NCBI GenBank assembly: GCA_028753945.1
Contig: JAPNXP010000013.1
Span: forward strand, 3,844,001 to 3,908,000
Source: Hexactinellida sp. DTS-2022
Lineage: Eukaryota > Porifera > Hexactinellida
Direction of reading: 5' to 3'
Length of the DNA: 64,000 nucleotides
Part shown: positions 11,601 to 26,600 of the stretch, piece by piece
Position numbering within the stretch: position 1 is the stretch's first letter
Layout: each line of letters starts with the position of its first letter
Position numbers and translations under genes: made by a program
Notes under the pieces: generated by a model
Database searches by the model: none
What the model saw: only the letters and a program-made list of their open reading frames with translations
Told to the model about the DNA's origin: nothing

Positions 11601-14600
11601 ATTTTTTGACTTTCTGATAATTATTTTTGGTTTTATAAGCATTCTAAGGCTGCGGCCCACGAATTTTTCCGAATTTCAACATCAAAAGAGGTGATAAAAT
11701 TCTGGACTGCCATATATTGTTCCCAAAATTAAAAAATTCGGAATCTACATGTCAAAATATACAGGTTCACGTCAAAAAGTTCAGGAATATGTCAAAAATT
11801 AGGAAATAAGGGGCATAAAAGAATATGAAGGGTATGCAAGTGCCCGGTGATCATATATTACTGTGGGAAATTGGACAGCAGAATAATTCTGTTATTCTTC
11901 ATAAAAATGCGCCAGCTTCTTATCTATGCGTAGCATTTGTTTTCAACACTTTTACAATAATATATCATGAGTTATGACCAATTTATGACTATGGTTTTGT
12001 CTGTTTTGTCATATTTTCACACCTCAAGGCCCTCAAATATACAATAATGTATTATATAAAACACCAATTTCGTAATACAAATAGGGAAATAGCATTTGCG
12101 CACAAAATGAGACGTTACACAACACGATCCAATCATTATTCGATAAGTTATGGACTTTTGGGCCACAGAAGGGGGCAAAAAATCTGACATTTCACACCTG
12201 TTGATATTTCAGAAACGCTTTGAGATAAAATGATCATAGGCATTAGAAAATACTGTAAATACCTGACTTTCTATACGTTTATAATACATTTAGGTCTCTA
12301 GGTGTCACACTTTTTAACATGACCATATATGGTAATTTTATGTGCCCAATTTTTATGACGAAGCAAATTTTGTAACTCTTGATCTCTGGACAGCAGAGAC
12401 TAGCTCTAAAATTCTAGTCACATCATGATACTATTTCTTACTCATTGGATAAACTTTTGGGATTATATTATAATTCGAATGATGTGTTCTGATTTCAAGT
12501 GCCCAAATATGGTGGTGTCAAAGTGGCAATATGTTAAAAAGCTGACAAAAATCCAACTTCTGATCCAAATGAGATAGAGCTTAGCTCTAAATTGCTAAAA
12601 ATAGTCTAATTCAATTTCAAATGACATTATCTATTTTATGCAGTTTAGGAACTCCTTTTCTTCGCACTTTCATATTCTGGACTCAGCCACTTCGACACAA
12701 ATTAATTAAATGCTAATTATGAAGGTGTAAAAAAAGACCATTTGGGCATATGGATGTAAAAAAGAGAATTTTTATTCTAGAAAGTCAAACTTTTTTTAAA
12801 AATGCTCAGTACATGTAGGCGCATGTTTTAAAAGCGGGCAGTTTTGGCAATATAATACAAAAAAATTGAATTATTATACTTTTAATGAAAAATAGTGGGG
12901 TTTTTTTGACCAATTTCACAAAAATGACAATAACATAGAGTAGATTAAAGAAAAAGCATATTTCGGTTCGATTTAAAACATTGAGTATTGACTCAGGTAT
13001 ATTTTATAATTGACATGTTTCGCGCTAAAAACTAACATAAAAATTTTTTTTAAATATTTGGCTAGTATGGATTAGGCCTATATTGACATTGTCTAGTTCA
13101 TAACTAAGGATATATACATAGTAGAACTCTAATATTTTCAGGGATATCTTAGATATATTAGTACTATCCAAAAACGCAATAAAAACATTAGGTCGTCGGG
13201 TGTCAAAATATCAGTACAGAGCACCCTTAAATTTATCAATTGGTCCTTATGGCACGTACCACCTAGACAAGTGGATCTTGACACCTTGAGGTGATGATGA
13301 CATCGTCAAAAAAATGTATTTTTACAATTTTGTGAATTATATTATTAAAATGGGTTAGTTGGAGTTGGGTGATGACCCAACACTCACATAAAAAATGCTG
13401 ATTCATCACTTATTATATTCTACTGAAACTTGAATATCTTTGAAACGAAGTGAGCAAAATGGAAACTTCCACCACTCTAAGGGTCGTAGCCTTCTGAAAC
13501 ACCTTTCTGAAATAATTTAACACCTTTATAGTGATGATGACTTGGTGAAAAAAAAAATCCAAAATTGCAGCCTGTGCCGACAGCATGTTCCATTGGAGGC
13601 ACTATCAATAGACCACCACCAAAATATAGTGCCACCAAATGAACATGCGTCGGCACAGGCTGCAATTTTGGATTTTTATTATTATTTTCCTTCCGTATCC
13701 TCTCCACAGAACAGAGTATTATTAACTAAGAGCCCAAATTTTGAGGATATGTGTCTCATGGGTTACAGATGTGCACCTGGGGTCACGATTTTTTATTAGA
13801 AATTTTTGGCCACATGTTTGCACCTGTTTAATGCTAGAAAAAGAATAAGAAATAGTGCGCGAATAACTAATTTATATGCATTCGATAAAGAATTAAATTC
13901 TACACATTTTCACAGTGCACGAATGTTCAAATTGGGTTTCGTTTGTGCCACAATTGAGTTGCAAGTTTCCTTTGTTTACTAACACTTCAGTTCAATTGAA
14001 AGTGTAAACACTAATTCTATTGTTTCAACTCGTTATTATTATAGTGATTCAACTTGTGAGATCCAGTAGGCTTCTATTTTCCAAATGAAAACCGAGATTT
14101 TACATTCCATAACAACGACAGATTATGTGATTATATTTACTCCTGCGAGAATATTATTGCACTGTTAATATACTGGCGTAATTAATTATAATTAATTGAG
14201 TCAGTATAATACTTATATAGATCCTTCCAATTTGATTATTAGGGGTTATCGAGTGTGCGGAATTTAAATTTGATAGCCAAATTAATTAATTAATTATTTA
14301 TGACAAAATAATTTAACTTAATAAATATAAGTTGACATTGAAATTGGTGTTAAATTATAAATATTATTAATAATTATTTATACTAATTAATTAAATATCA
14401 TAAATCTCAGAGATCATAGAAGATAGAAACAAACTTTCAAATTATCAATTGGTCCTTATGGCACGTGCCACCTATACAAGTGGGTCTTGACACCTTGAGG
14501 TGATGATGACATCGTTAAAAAATGTGTTTTTACAATTTTGATAATTTGATATTTAAAATAGGTTAGTTGATGTTGGGTGATGACCCAACACTCACATAAA

Positions 14601-17600
14601 ATATGCTGAGTCATTAGCTATTATATTCTACTCAAACTTGAATATCTCTAAAATTATATGAACTAAATGGAAACTTCCACCACTCTAAGGGTCGATGCCT
14701 TCTGTAACACCTTTTTGAAATAATTTAACACCTTCATAGTGATGATGACATGGCGAAAAAAAAATCCAAAATTGCAGCCTGCGCCGACAGCATGTTCTTT
14801 TGGAGGCACTATAAATAAACAAGCAACAAAATATAGTGCCACCAAAGGAACATGCGTCGGCACAGGCTGCAATTTTGGATTTTTATTATTATTATTATTA
14901 TTCATTCTCCGTAGACGGTGCCCTGGGCACATCTATATACATAGAGGGCTGAAACTTGGCATGTAGATTCGGAGTCGACGTCTAATTTGCACCTGGGGTT
15001 ACGATTTTGTATTAACAAATTTTTGACACATTTTTAACACCTTTCAAATTTTGTCTGGTCCATGACTCAAAAATTGTTTTACTAAACCCCCAAATTTTAT
15101 TTCATATTTGGATTCACCATAAAATTCTGCGTCTGATGGGTGAAGAAAATTTTCAATAAATGGTTTAATTTCTGCCATAAATGGGGGTTGAAATCTCTTT
15201 GTTTACTCACACTTCAATTTCAGTAAAAGTGTTAAATCTAATTCCATTGTTTCAACTTGTAATAATTATATTGATTTAACTTGTTAAATCTTACTCTATT
15301 GATTCAACTCGCGATAATTATATTGATTTAACTTAGAAATTGCTGCTGGCTTCCATTTAATTGTAGTATTACTATACAATGGATTAAATAAATATAACTA
15401 TATAAGGAATTTATTGACTTAACTCACTCACCGTGGATAACATTGCTAAAATAAATAACTAATAATTTAATTTATTATCAATAAGTAATGAATGGCATTA
15501 AACTAAAGATGGTTTATGATAGAACCGTTAACATTTTACATTCCACAACAACGACAGATAAAGTGATTATATTTATTTCGCGAGAATATTCTTGCACAAT
15601 TAATGTACTGACGAAATTTATTATAATTAATTCCTTTTGTATTTAACTTATAGACGGTTCCACTTGAATTATTGGGGTTATCGAGTGCGCTGAATTCAAA
15701 TATGATAGTGAAATTCGATTTAAATTAATAATAAGTGCAAATAATTGAACTTTATTTATTTTGCTGTACATAATAATGATGTTAAATTATTAATTTATTA
15801 ATTAAATATTTATACTAATTAGCTAAATTTCATTAATCTCAGAGATGATACAAGATAGAAACAAACTTTCAATTTATCAATTGGTCCTTATGCCACGTAC
15901 CACCTATACAAGTGAGTCTTGACACCTTGAGGTGATGATGACATCGTTAAAAAAATGTGTTTTTACAATTTTGTTAATTCGATATTAAAAATGGGTTAGT
16001 TCATGTTGGGTGATGACCCAACACTCACATAAAAAATGCTGAGTCATCAGTTGTTATATTCTACTCAAACTGGAATATCGCTAAAAGGAAGTGAACTAAA
16101 ACGAAACTTCCACCACTCTAAGGGTCGATGCCTTCTGTAACACCTTTTTGAAATGATTTAACACCTTTATAGTGATGATGACTTGGCGAAAAAAAAATCC
16201 AAAATTGCATCCTGTGCCGACAGCATGTTCCATTGGAGGCACTATCAATAAACCACCAACAAAATATAGTGCCACCCAAGGAACATGCGTCGGCACAGGA
16301 TGCAATTTTAGATTTTTACTGTGCCGACTATACTATAGTATAGTGGCCCAGTATTGGAATCACTGCCTTTATTACTGTGCCGACTATACTATAGTATAGT
16401 GGCCCAGTATTAGAATCACTGCCTTTATTATTATTATTTTTTTTTTTTTCTCCGTAGACGGTGCCCTGGCCTGAGCTTTATAGTTGATGGGCTGAAACTT
16501 GGCATGTAGGTGCGATGGGACCGTCTAATTTGCACCTGGGGTTACGATTTTTGATTAACAAATTTTTGACACATCTTTAACACCTTTCAAAATTTGTCTG
16601 GTCCATAACACAAAATATGTTTTACTTAACCCCCAAATTTTATTTCACATTTGGATTCACCATAAAATTCTGCGTCTGATGGGAGAAGAAAACTTTCAAT
16701 AAAGAGTTTTATTTCTGCCATAAATGGGGGTTGAAATTTCTTTGTTTACTCACACTTCAGTTTCAGTATAACTGTTAAATCTAATTCCATTGTTTCAACT
16801 TGTAATAATTATATTGATTTAACTTGTTAAATCTTACTCTATTGATTCAACTTGCGATAATTAAATTGATTTAACTTATAAATTGCAGCTGGCTTCTATT
16901 TAATTTACCATACAATGGATTAAATAAAATAATATAATACACGTATAAGGAATTTGTTGACTTAATTCAACTCAACCGTGGATAACAATGCTAATATAAA
17001 TAACTAATAATATAATTTATTATCAATACATAATGAATGAATGGCATTAAACTAAAGATGGTTTATGATAGAACCGTTAAGATTTTACATTCCACAACAA
17101 CGACAGATTAAGTGATTATATTTATTTCGGCAAGAATATTCTTGCACAATGACTGACGTAATTTATTATAATTAATTCCTTTTGTATTTAACTTATAGAC
17201 GGTTCCAATTGCATTATTGGGGTTATCGAGTACGTAGAATTCAAATTTTATAGTGAAATTCAATTTAAATTAATAATAATTGCAAATAATTGAACTTAAT
17301 TTATTTTGCTGTATATAATAATGGTGTTAAATAATTATAAATTAATTAAATATTTATACTAATTACCTAAATTTCATTAATTTCAGAGATGATTCAAGAT
17401 AGAAACAAACTTTCAATTTATCAATTGGTCCTTATGGCACGTGCCACCTATACAAGTGGGTCCTGACACCTTGAGGTGATTATGACATCGTCAAAAAAAT
17501 GTGTTTTTACAATTTTGTTAATTCGATATTTAAAATGGGTTAGTTGATGTTGGGTGATGACCCAACACTCACATAAAAATGCTGAGTCATCAGCTATTAT

Positions 17601-20600
17601 ATTCTACTGAAACTTGAATATCTTTGAAATGAAGTGATCAAAAACGAAACTTACATCTCAATAAGGGTCGTTGCCTTCTGTAACACCTTTTTGAAATAAT
17701 TTAACACCTTCATAGTGATGATGACATGGCGAAAAAAATCCAAAATTGCGGCTTGTGCCGACAGCATGTTCCTTTGGAGGCACTATCAATAAACCACAAC
17801 CAAAATATAGTGCCCCCCAAGGAACATGCGTCGGCACAGGCTGCAATTTTGGATTTTTTTTATATTATTATTATTATTATTATTATTATTTTTTCTCCGT
17901 AGACGGTGCCCTGGCCTGAGCTTTATAGTTGATGGGCTGAAACTTGGCATGTAGGTGCGTATGGACCGTCTAATTTGCACCTGGGGTTACGATTTTTGAT
18001 TAACGAATTTTTGACACATCTTTAACACCTTTCAAAATTTGTCTGGTCCATAACTCAAAATATGTTTTACTAAACCCCCAAATTTTATTTCACATTTGGA
18101 TTCACCATAAAATTCTGCGTCTGATGGGAGAGGAATATTTTCAAAAATATGTTTAATTTCTGCCATAAATGGGATTGAAATTTCTTTGTTTACTCACACT
18201 TCAATTTCAGTAAAAGTGTTAAATCTAATTCTATTGTTTCAACTTGTAATAATTATATTGATTTAACTTGTTAAATCTTACTCTATTGTTTCAACTTGAG
18301 ATAAATATATTGATTCAACTTATAAATTCCAGCTGGCTTCTATTTAATTGTATTATTACTATACAATGGATTAAATAAAATATAATGATATAAGGAATTT
18401 GTTGACTAAACTCAAATCACCGTGGATAACATTGCTAAAATAAATGACTAATAATTTAATTTATTATCAATAAGTAATGAATGAATGGCATTAAACTAAA
18501 GATGGTTTATGATAGAACCATTAAGATTTTACATACCACAACAACGACAGATTATGTGATTATATTTACTTCTGCGTTAATATTATTGCACTGTTAATAT
18601 ACTGACGTAATTAATTATAATTAATTCAGTCAGTATATGACTTATATAGATGCTTCCAATTTGTTTATTAGGGGTTATCGAGTGTGCGGAATTGAAATTT
18701 GATGGACAAATTAATTTATTTATTATTTATGACAAAATAATTAAACTTAATAAATATAAGTTGACATTGAAATTGGTGTTAAATTATTAATTTATTAATT
18801 AAATATTTATACTAATTAGGTAAATTTCATTAATCTCAGAGATGATACAAGATAGAAACAAACTTTCAATTTATCAATTGGTCCTTATGGCACGTGCCAC
18901 CTATACAAGTGGGTCTTGACACCTTGAGGTGATGATGACATCGTTAAAAAAATGTGTTTTTACAATTTTGTTAATTCGATATTTAAAATGGGTTAGTTGA
19001 AGTTGGGTGATGACCCAACACTCACATAAAAAATGCTGAGTCATCAGCTATTATATTCTACTCAAACTTGAATATCTCTAAAATGAAGTGAACTAAATGG
19101 AAACTTCCGCCACTCTAAGGGTCGATGTCTTCTGTAACACCTTTAGAAATATTTTAACACCTTCATAGTGATGATGACATGGCGGAAAAAAATCCAAAAT
19201 TGCAGCTGTGCTGACAGCATGTCCCATTGGAGGCACTATCAATAAACCACCACCTAAATATAGTGCCACCAAAGGAACATGCGTCGGCACAGCTGCAATT
19301 TTGGATTTTTTTTTTTTCTCCGTAGACGGTGCCCTGGCCACACCTTTATACATAGAGAGCTGAAACTTGGCATGTAGGTGCGATGGGACCGTCTAATTTG
19401 CACCTGGGGTTACGAATTTTGATCAAATAATTTTAACACCTATTTAAACTAGTTATGGCTCATAAAATGAAATAATTATTTTTGAGCTTGATAAATTTTA
19501 CATGTACGGATAGAGAATTAAATTCTACACCTTTTCACAGTGCACGAATTTTGAAATTGGGTTTCGTTTGTGCCACAATTAAGTTGCAAGTGTCCTTTGT
19601 TTACTAACACTTCAGTTCAATTGAAAGTGTTAAATCTAATTCCATTGTTTCAACCTGTAATAATTATATTGATTCAACCTGTGAGATCTAGTAGGCTTCT
19701 ATTTTCTAATTGAAACCGAAGATTTTACATTCCACAACAACGACAGATTAAGTGATTATATTTATTTCTACGAGAATATTCTTGCACAATTAATGTACTG
19801 ACGTAATTTATTATAATTCATTCATTCTGTATTTAACTTATAGAGACGGTTCCAATTAGATTATTGGGGTTATCGAGTGCGTGGAATTCAAATATTATAG
19901 TGAAATTCAATTTAAATTATTATTAATTGCAAATATTTGAACTTAATTTATTTTGCTGTATATAATAATGGTGTTAAATAATTAATACATTAAATAAATT
20001 TTTATACTAATTAATTAAATATCATAAATCTCAGAGATCATAGAAGATAGAAACAAACTTTCAATTTATCAATTGGTCCTTATGGCACGTGCCACCTCTA
20101 CAAATGGGTCTTGACACCTTGAGGTGATGATGACATCGCTAAAAAAATGTGTTTTTACAATTTTGTTAATTCGATATTTAAAATGGGTTAGTTGATGTTG
20201 GGTGATGACCCAACACTCACATAAAAAATTCTGAGTCATCAGCTATTATATTCTACTCAAACTTGAATATCTCTAAAATGAAGTGAACTAAATGGAAACT
20301 TCCACCACTCTAAGGGTCGATGCCTTGTGTAACACCTTTTTGAAATAATTTGACACCTTCATAGTGATGATGACATGGCGAAAAAAAAATCCAAAATTGC
20401 AGCATGTGCCGACAGCATGTTCCTTTGGAGGCACTATCAATAAGCCACCACCAAAATATAGTGCCACCAAAGGAACATGCGTCGGCACAGGCTGCAATTT
20501 TGTTTTTTCTCCGTAGACGGTGCCCTGGCCAGAGCTTTATAGTTGATGGGCTTAAACTTTGCATGTAGGTGCGATGGGACCGTCTAATTTGCACCTGGGG

Positions 20601-23600
20601 TAACGATTTTTGATTAATAAATTTTTGACACATCTTTAACACCTTTCAAAATTTGTCTGGTCCATAACACAAAATATGTTTTACTAAACCCCCAAATTTT
20701 ATTTCACATTTGGATTCACCATAAAATTCCGCGTCTGATGGGAGAAGAAAACTTTCAATAAAGAGTTTTATTTCTGCCAAAATTGGGGGTTGAAATTTCT
20801 TTGTTTACTCACACTTCAGTTTCAGTATAACTGTTAAATCTAATTCCATTGTTTCAACTTGTAATAATTATATTGATTTAACTTGTTAAATCTTACTCTA
20901 TTGATTCAACTTGCGATAATTAAATTGATTTAACTTATAAATTGCAGCTGGCTTCTATTTAATTTACCATACAATGGATTAAATAAAATAATATAATATA
21001 AGGAATTTGTTGACTTAATTCAACTCAACCGTGGATAACAATGCTAAGATAAATAACTAATAATATAATTTATTATCAATACATAATGAATGAATGGCAT
21101 CAAACTCAAGATGGTTTAAGATAGAAACAAACTTCAAATTTATCTACCGTTCCTTGTGACTCGGACCAATTAACAAATGCTTCTTCACACCTTGGGCGTT
21201 GATGACTTGGCAAAAAAAATCCAAAATTGCAGCCTGCGCCGACAGCATGTTCCTTTGGAGGCACTATCAATAAACAACCAACAAAATATAGTGCCACCAA
21301 AGGAACATGCGTCGGTACAGGGTGCAATTTTGGATTTTATTTTTATTATTTTTTCTCCGTCGACGGTGCCCTGGCCAGAGCTTTATAGTTGATGGGCTTA
21401 AACTTTGCATGTAGGTGCGATGGGACCGTCTAATTTGCAGCTGGGGTTACGATTTTTGATTAACAAATTTTGGACACATCTTTAACACCTTTCAAAATTT
21501 GTCTGGTCCATAACTCAAAATATGTTTTACTAAACCCCCAAATTTTATTTCATATTTGGATTCGCCATAAAATTCTGCGTCTGATGGGAGAATAAATTTT
21601 CCAATAAAGGGGTCAATTTCTGCCATTAATGGGGGTTGAAATTTCTTTGTTTACTCACACTTCAATTTCAGTAAAGTGTTAAATCTAATTCCATTGTTTC
21701 AACTTGTAATAATTATATTGATTTAACTTGTTAAATCCTACTCTAGTGATTCAACTTGCTATAATTATATTGATTTAACTTGTTAAATCCTACTCTAGTG
21801 ATTCAACTTGCGATAATTATATTGATTTAACTTATAAATTCCAGCTGGCTTCTATTTAATTCTAGCATTACTATACAATGGATTAAATTAAATTAATTTA
21901 TATAAGGAATTTGTTGACTTTACTCAACTCACCGTGGATAACATTGCTAAAATAAATAACTAATAATTTAATTTATTATCAATAAGTAATGAATGGCATT
22001 AAACTAATTATGGTTTATGATAGAACCGTTAACATTTTACATTCCACAACAACGACAGATAAAGTGATTATATTTATTTCGCGAGAATATTCTTGCACAA
22101 TTAATGTACTGACGTAATTTATTATAATTAATTCCTTTTGTATTGAACTTATATACGGTTCCAATTGGATTATTGGGGTTATCGAGTGCGCTGAATTCAA
22201 ATATGATAGTGAAATTCGATTTAAATTAATATTAAGTGCAAATAATTGAACTTTATTTATTTTGCTGTACATAATAATGGTGTTAAATTATTAATTTATT
22301 AATTAAATATTTATACTAACTAGCTAAATTTCATTAATCTCGGAGATGATACAAGATAGAAACAAACTTTCAATTTATCAATTGGTCCTTATGCCACGTA
22401 CCACCTATACAAGTGAGTCTTGACACCTTGAGGTGATGATGACATCGTCAAAAAAATGTATTTTTACAATTTTGTGAATTAAATAATTCGCATGGGTTGG
22501 TTGGAGTTGGGTGAATACCCAATACGCACTTTAAAAATGCTGAGTCATCACAGATTATATTCTACTGAAACCTGAATATCTCTCAAATGAAGTGAGCTAA
22601 ATGGAAACTTGCACCACTCTAAGGGTCGTTGCCTACTGAAACACCTTTCTGAAATAATTTAACACCTTCATAGTGATGATGACTAGGCGAAAAAAAAATC
22701 CAAAATTTCAACTTGTGCCGACAGCATGTCCCTTTGGAGGCACTATCAATAAATCACCACCAAAATATAGTGCCACCAAAGGAACATGCGTCGGCACAGG
22801 CTGCAATTTTGGATTTTTTATTTTTTTTCTCCGTTGACGGTGCCCTGGCCAGAGCTTTATAGTTAATGGGCTGAAACTTGGCATGTAGGTGCGATGGGAC
22901 CGTCTAATTTGCACTTGGGGTTACGATTTTTGATTAACAAATTTTGGACACATCTTTAACACCTTTCAAAATTTGTCTGGTCCATAACTCAAAATATGTT
23001 TTACTAAACCCCCAAATTTTATTTCATATTTGGATTCGCCATAAAATTCTGCGTCTGATGGGAGAATAAATTTTCCAATAAAGGGGTCAATTTCTGCCAT
23101 AAATGGGGGTTGAAATTTCTTTGTTTACTCACACTTCAATTTCAGTAAAACTGTGAAATCTAATTCCATTGTTTCAACTTGTAATAATTATATTGATTTA
23201 ACTTGTTAAATCCTACTCTATTGTTTCAACTTGCGATAATTATATTGATTTAACTTAGAAATTGCAGCTGGCTTCTATTTAATTGCAGTTATTCTATTTA
23301 ATGAATTAAAACAAATTAAATTAAATAAGAAATTTGTTGACTTAATTCAACTCAACCGTGGATAACATTGCTAAAATAAATAACAAATAATATACTTTAT
23401 TATCATTAAATAATGGATTAATGGCATTAAACTCAAGATGGTTTATGATATAAACAAACTTCAAATTTATCTACCGTTCCTTGTGACTCGGACCAATTAA
23501 CAAATGGTTCTTGACACTTTGAGGCGTTGATGACTTGGCGAAAAAAAATCCAAAATTGCAGCCTGTGCCGAGAGCATGTTCCATTGGAGGCACTATCAAT

Positions 23601-26600
23601 AAACAACCAACAAAATAGTGTGCCACCAAAGTAACATGCGTCGGCACAGGCTGCAATTTTGGATTTTAATATGAATCTGGATAGGAGTTTCAATTCGAAT
23701 ACTTGTATTTTGTGTGCCAAAATGCTATCACTGCTTGTAGAATCTCAAAGTTGGTATTCGGACAGTACATTCAAAGTTGTCCCAGAATAATCTTTCAGTT
23801 GTATACTATTCATAGTATGATAATTCCATGTGTCTACGCAGGGCACAGGTCAAAACGTCTACAAACCAAACGTCTACAAGCCAAAATGGGCCAATTTGAT
23901 CGCTAAGATTCAATCTATCGAGTTTTTTTAATATGTATATTTTCTATAAAATATTTTCATATACTACTATGTTTAATTAATTAAATAATTCCCTATGGCC
24001 CTATCATTCCAAAAAGTATATGTGTAATGAAGAGAAATGGTTTAATTAAATAATGAAAACATGAAACGATAGCTAGACCTAAACCACTACAAGAAATATT
24101 TGATTAATGAATAATTCAACTGTTGCTATGTCTAATTACTATATTTGTGGTCCATTCAGTCTAGAACATGCACGCAACTTATAATTTACTTATATTGTTC
24201 CATTTGAATATTGTTCCCAGAGTGACATGATTTCGGCCTGCATATTCTTGTATGTTTTTCTTTGATAGTGTTTCAGTTTATTTTGTGAAACTAGATTCAT
24301 TTGCAGAGTAACTATTTGAGACTCCTTGTGCAGAAGTTCTATTAATATATAAAGCTGTAATTGACCTCGTCTGGCTCTAGTATTTAGCCACAAAAGCCAT
24401 CCTTCGAAATCATTGTTTGTACGTACGGCCTGATTAACGATGCTCCAATCTTTCGGATTCCAATTTCCTAAGATCCATGTATCGTTGATGTATGTTACAA
24501 GTTCTAGTTGAGTTCCACTACTAGCATGTTCTTCAATATGTCTAAATGCTGCTTCTATGTGCTCTGCTGGTAGAAATGGTAGAGTCATTAGTTTCCGACA
24601 ATAATCATGGTTGAAATGTCATTAATATATTGTTGCTGTAATCCCAAGAATTGAATCTTTCTCCACACTGCCTGTGTCCAATGAAAAGAGCAACCTCGAA
24701 TTTCCACTCCTGGATTAACTTCAGGAAAAGCTTTCCATAAGCTTAATTCAAAGTCCATAACTGCGTTTTGGACAACAGGAGGACTAGGAAGAGCTTCTAA
24801 GATGGCCTTTAATACTTTTCTGTAATCCTTCTTACGTTTTTCCTGACATGAGGACAAACACCAACGGTAACTGCTTAATTCCAGAGTCAGATTTCACGAA
24901 AGTGTGGATTGAGAACAGCTGGGTAAATGGTTCTTTAACTATTTTAAATGTTCCATCCAAATACCATATCTTAGCTCTGCATAGAACATTTAACATGTGG
25001 TTTGTAGCGAATATTAGGTGTCTCCGTTCATCAACTTTGACGTCTCCACGTAAAAAATTTTCAGGAATGTAATCAGTGTTAATTTCGAAGTCCAAATCCA
25101 CAGGATCCTCTGGTCGACTACTCTGCCATGCGCGCGATTTGCAGCTCTTGCTTGGTTAGCAATGCTTGGAAGGTCTGGACGTGTAGCGTAAGGCACAAGT
25201 GCAGTTTCTACTATCTCTGCTGCAGGGTCAAATAATTCACTTTTTGCTCTATTTCGAACAGTTAAGCTTAGCTTTGTCTTAACGATTTTTCCTGGATTAA
25301 CTTGGTGGTTATGATCATTGGACCCACGAGTAAAAATGTTCCCACGTTGAGTAACTCTTGCTGGGTAGATGACAGACTTGTTACGCACACTACAGCGCCA
25401 ATAATTACCATATTCCTCTGACGACATGTAAACTATGCTAGTACTGATCTATCCGCAATTGGTAACTTCCTATTCATTGATAATACATTTTCTAGGCCTA
25501 ACTTCAATAATCTTTGAGATAATGAGTGTATTACCATCTAATGGATTAAGTGCTAATAATCTCATTATCTCAAAGATTATTGAAGTTAGGCCTAGAGAAT
25601 GTATTATCAATGAATAGGAAGTTACCAATTGCGGACAGATCAGTACTAGCATAGTTTACATGAAATAGATAGTTTTTGAGTTATGGCTCATTTTAAGAAA
25701 TATGCTTTTCCCTGGCAACTCTGGGCAACCGAAGAATGTGTCAACAATCCATCTATAATATCGATATATTTCATTCAACTAGTTATGGACATCCTCATGT
25801 TCCAATTTTGAACATTTATAACGCGTTTATCTATGTTAATAACAGGCTATAAAAACACGATAATTCCCACGAAAAATAGCGATTACGTAATCAAATGGTG
25901 ATATATCACAATTCTAAAGGGTTTTATGTATGCCTTGATCAGGGTTTTTTTTAAGGTTGAGACCTTGATGTAACTCAGCGCGGCCTTGGTGTAACTTAAC
26001 TCTGCAGCGGCCGCGGCCGACCCATAATCGTGGTGTAACTCAACACTGCACAGGCCCAGGCCGACTCGAATCGTGGTGTAAAAAATCTTGGTGCAAAATT
26101 TACACCAAGATCGGCCTTAAAAACCCTGGCCTTAATATCATGTTCCTAACTTCTTATATAATTATAATGCATTTCTTAGGTCTGTCATTACTAGCTATTG
26201 AAATAAAGATATGTCAGCTAATAATCAATGGCCTTTAAGTAATCCATGGTTCGAGTAGTAGTAAGGCCTTATATAACGAAGGTCACGGATCGACATATTT
26301 TATTCGTTGATTTTGCAAAATCACCCTGGAAATTTTTTTTCATTCTAGTAAAAAAAATTCTTATTGGTAAATTTTTTCTTCAGACAAGTCGGTATATACT
26401 TGGATGAAGCGAATTCTGAACAAAATGCAATAAAACTAAAGCCTATCCGAAGTAATATAGCCAAAGTCGAACACTTGTTATAGTTCCGTTGATTCATGTT
26501 GATTTTGTAAAATCAACATTTGACAAAATCGACATATCATATATACTAATTAATTAAATATCATTAATCACAGAGATTATAGAAGATAGTACATATTTAT

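Noticed and set aside
24848-25072. 74-codon + frame opposite the second MULE
   Set aside because: Antisense shadow of the transposase coding blocks.
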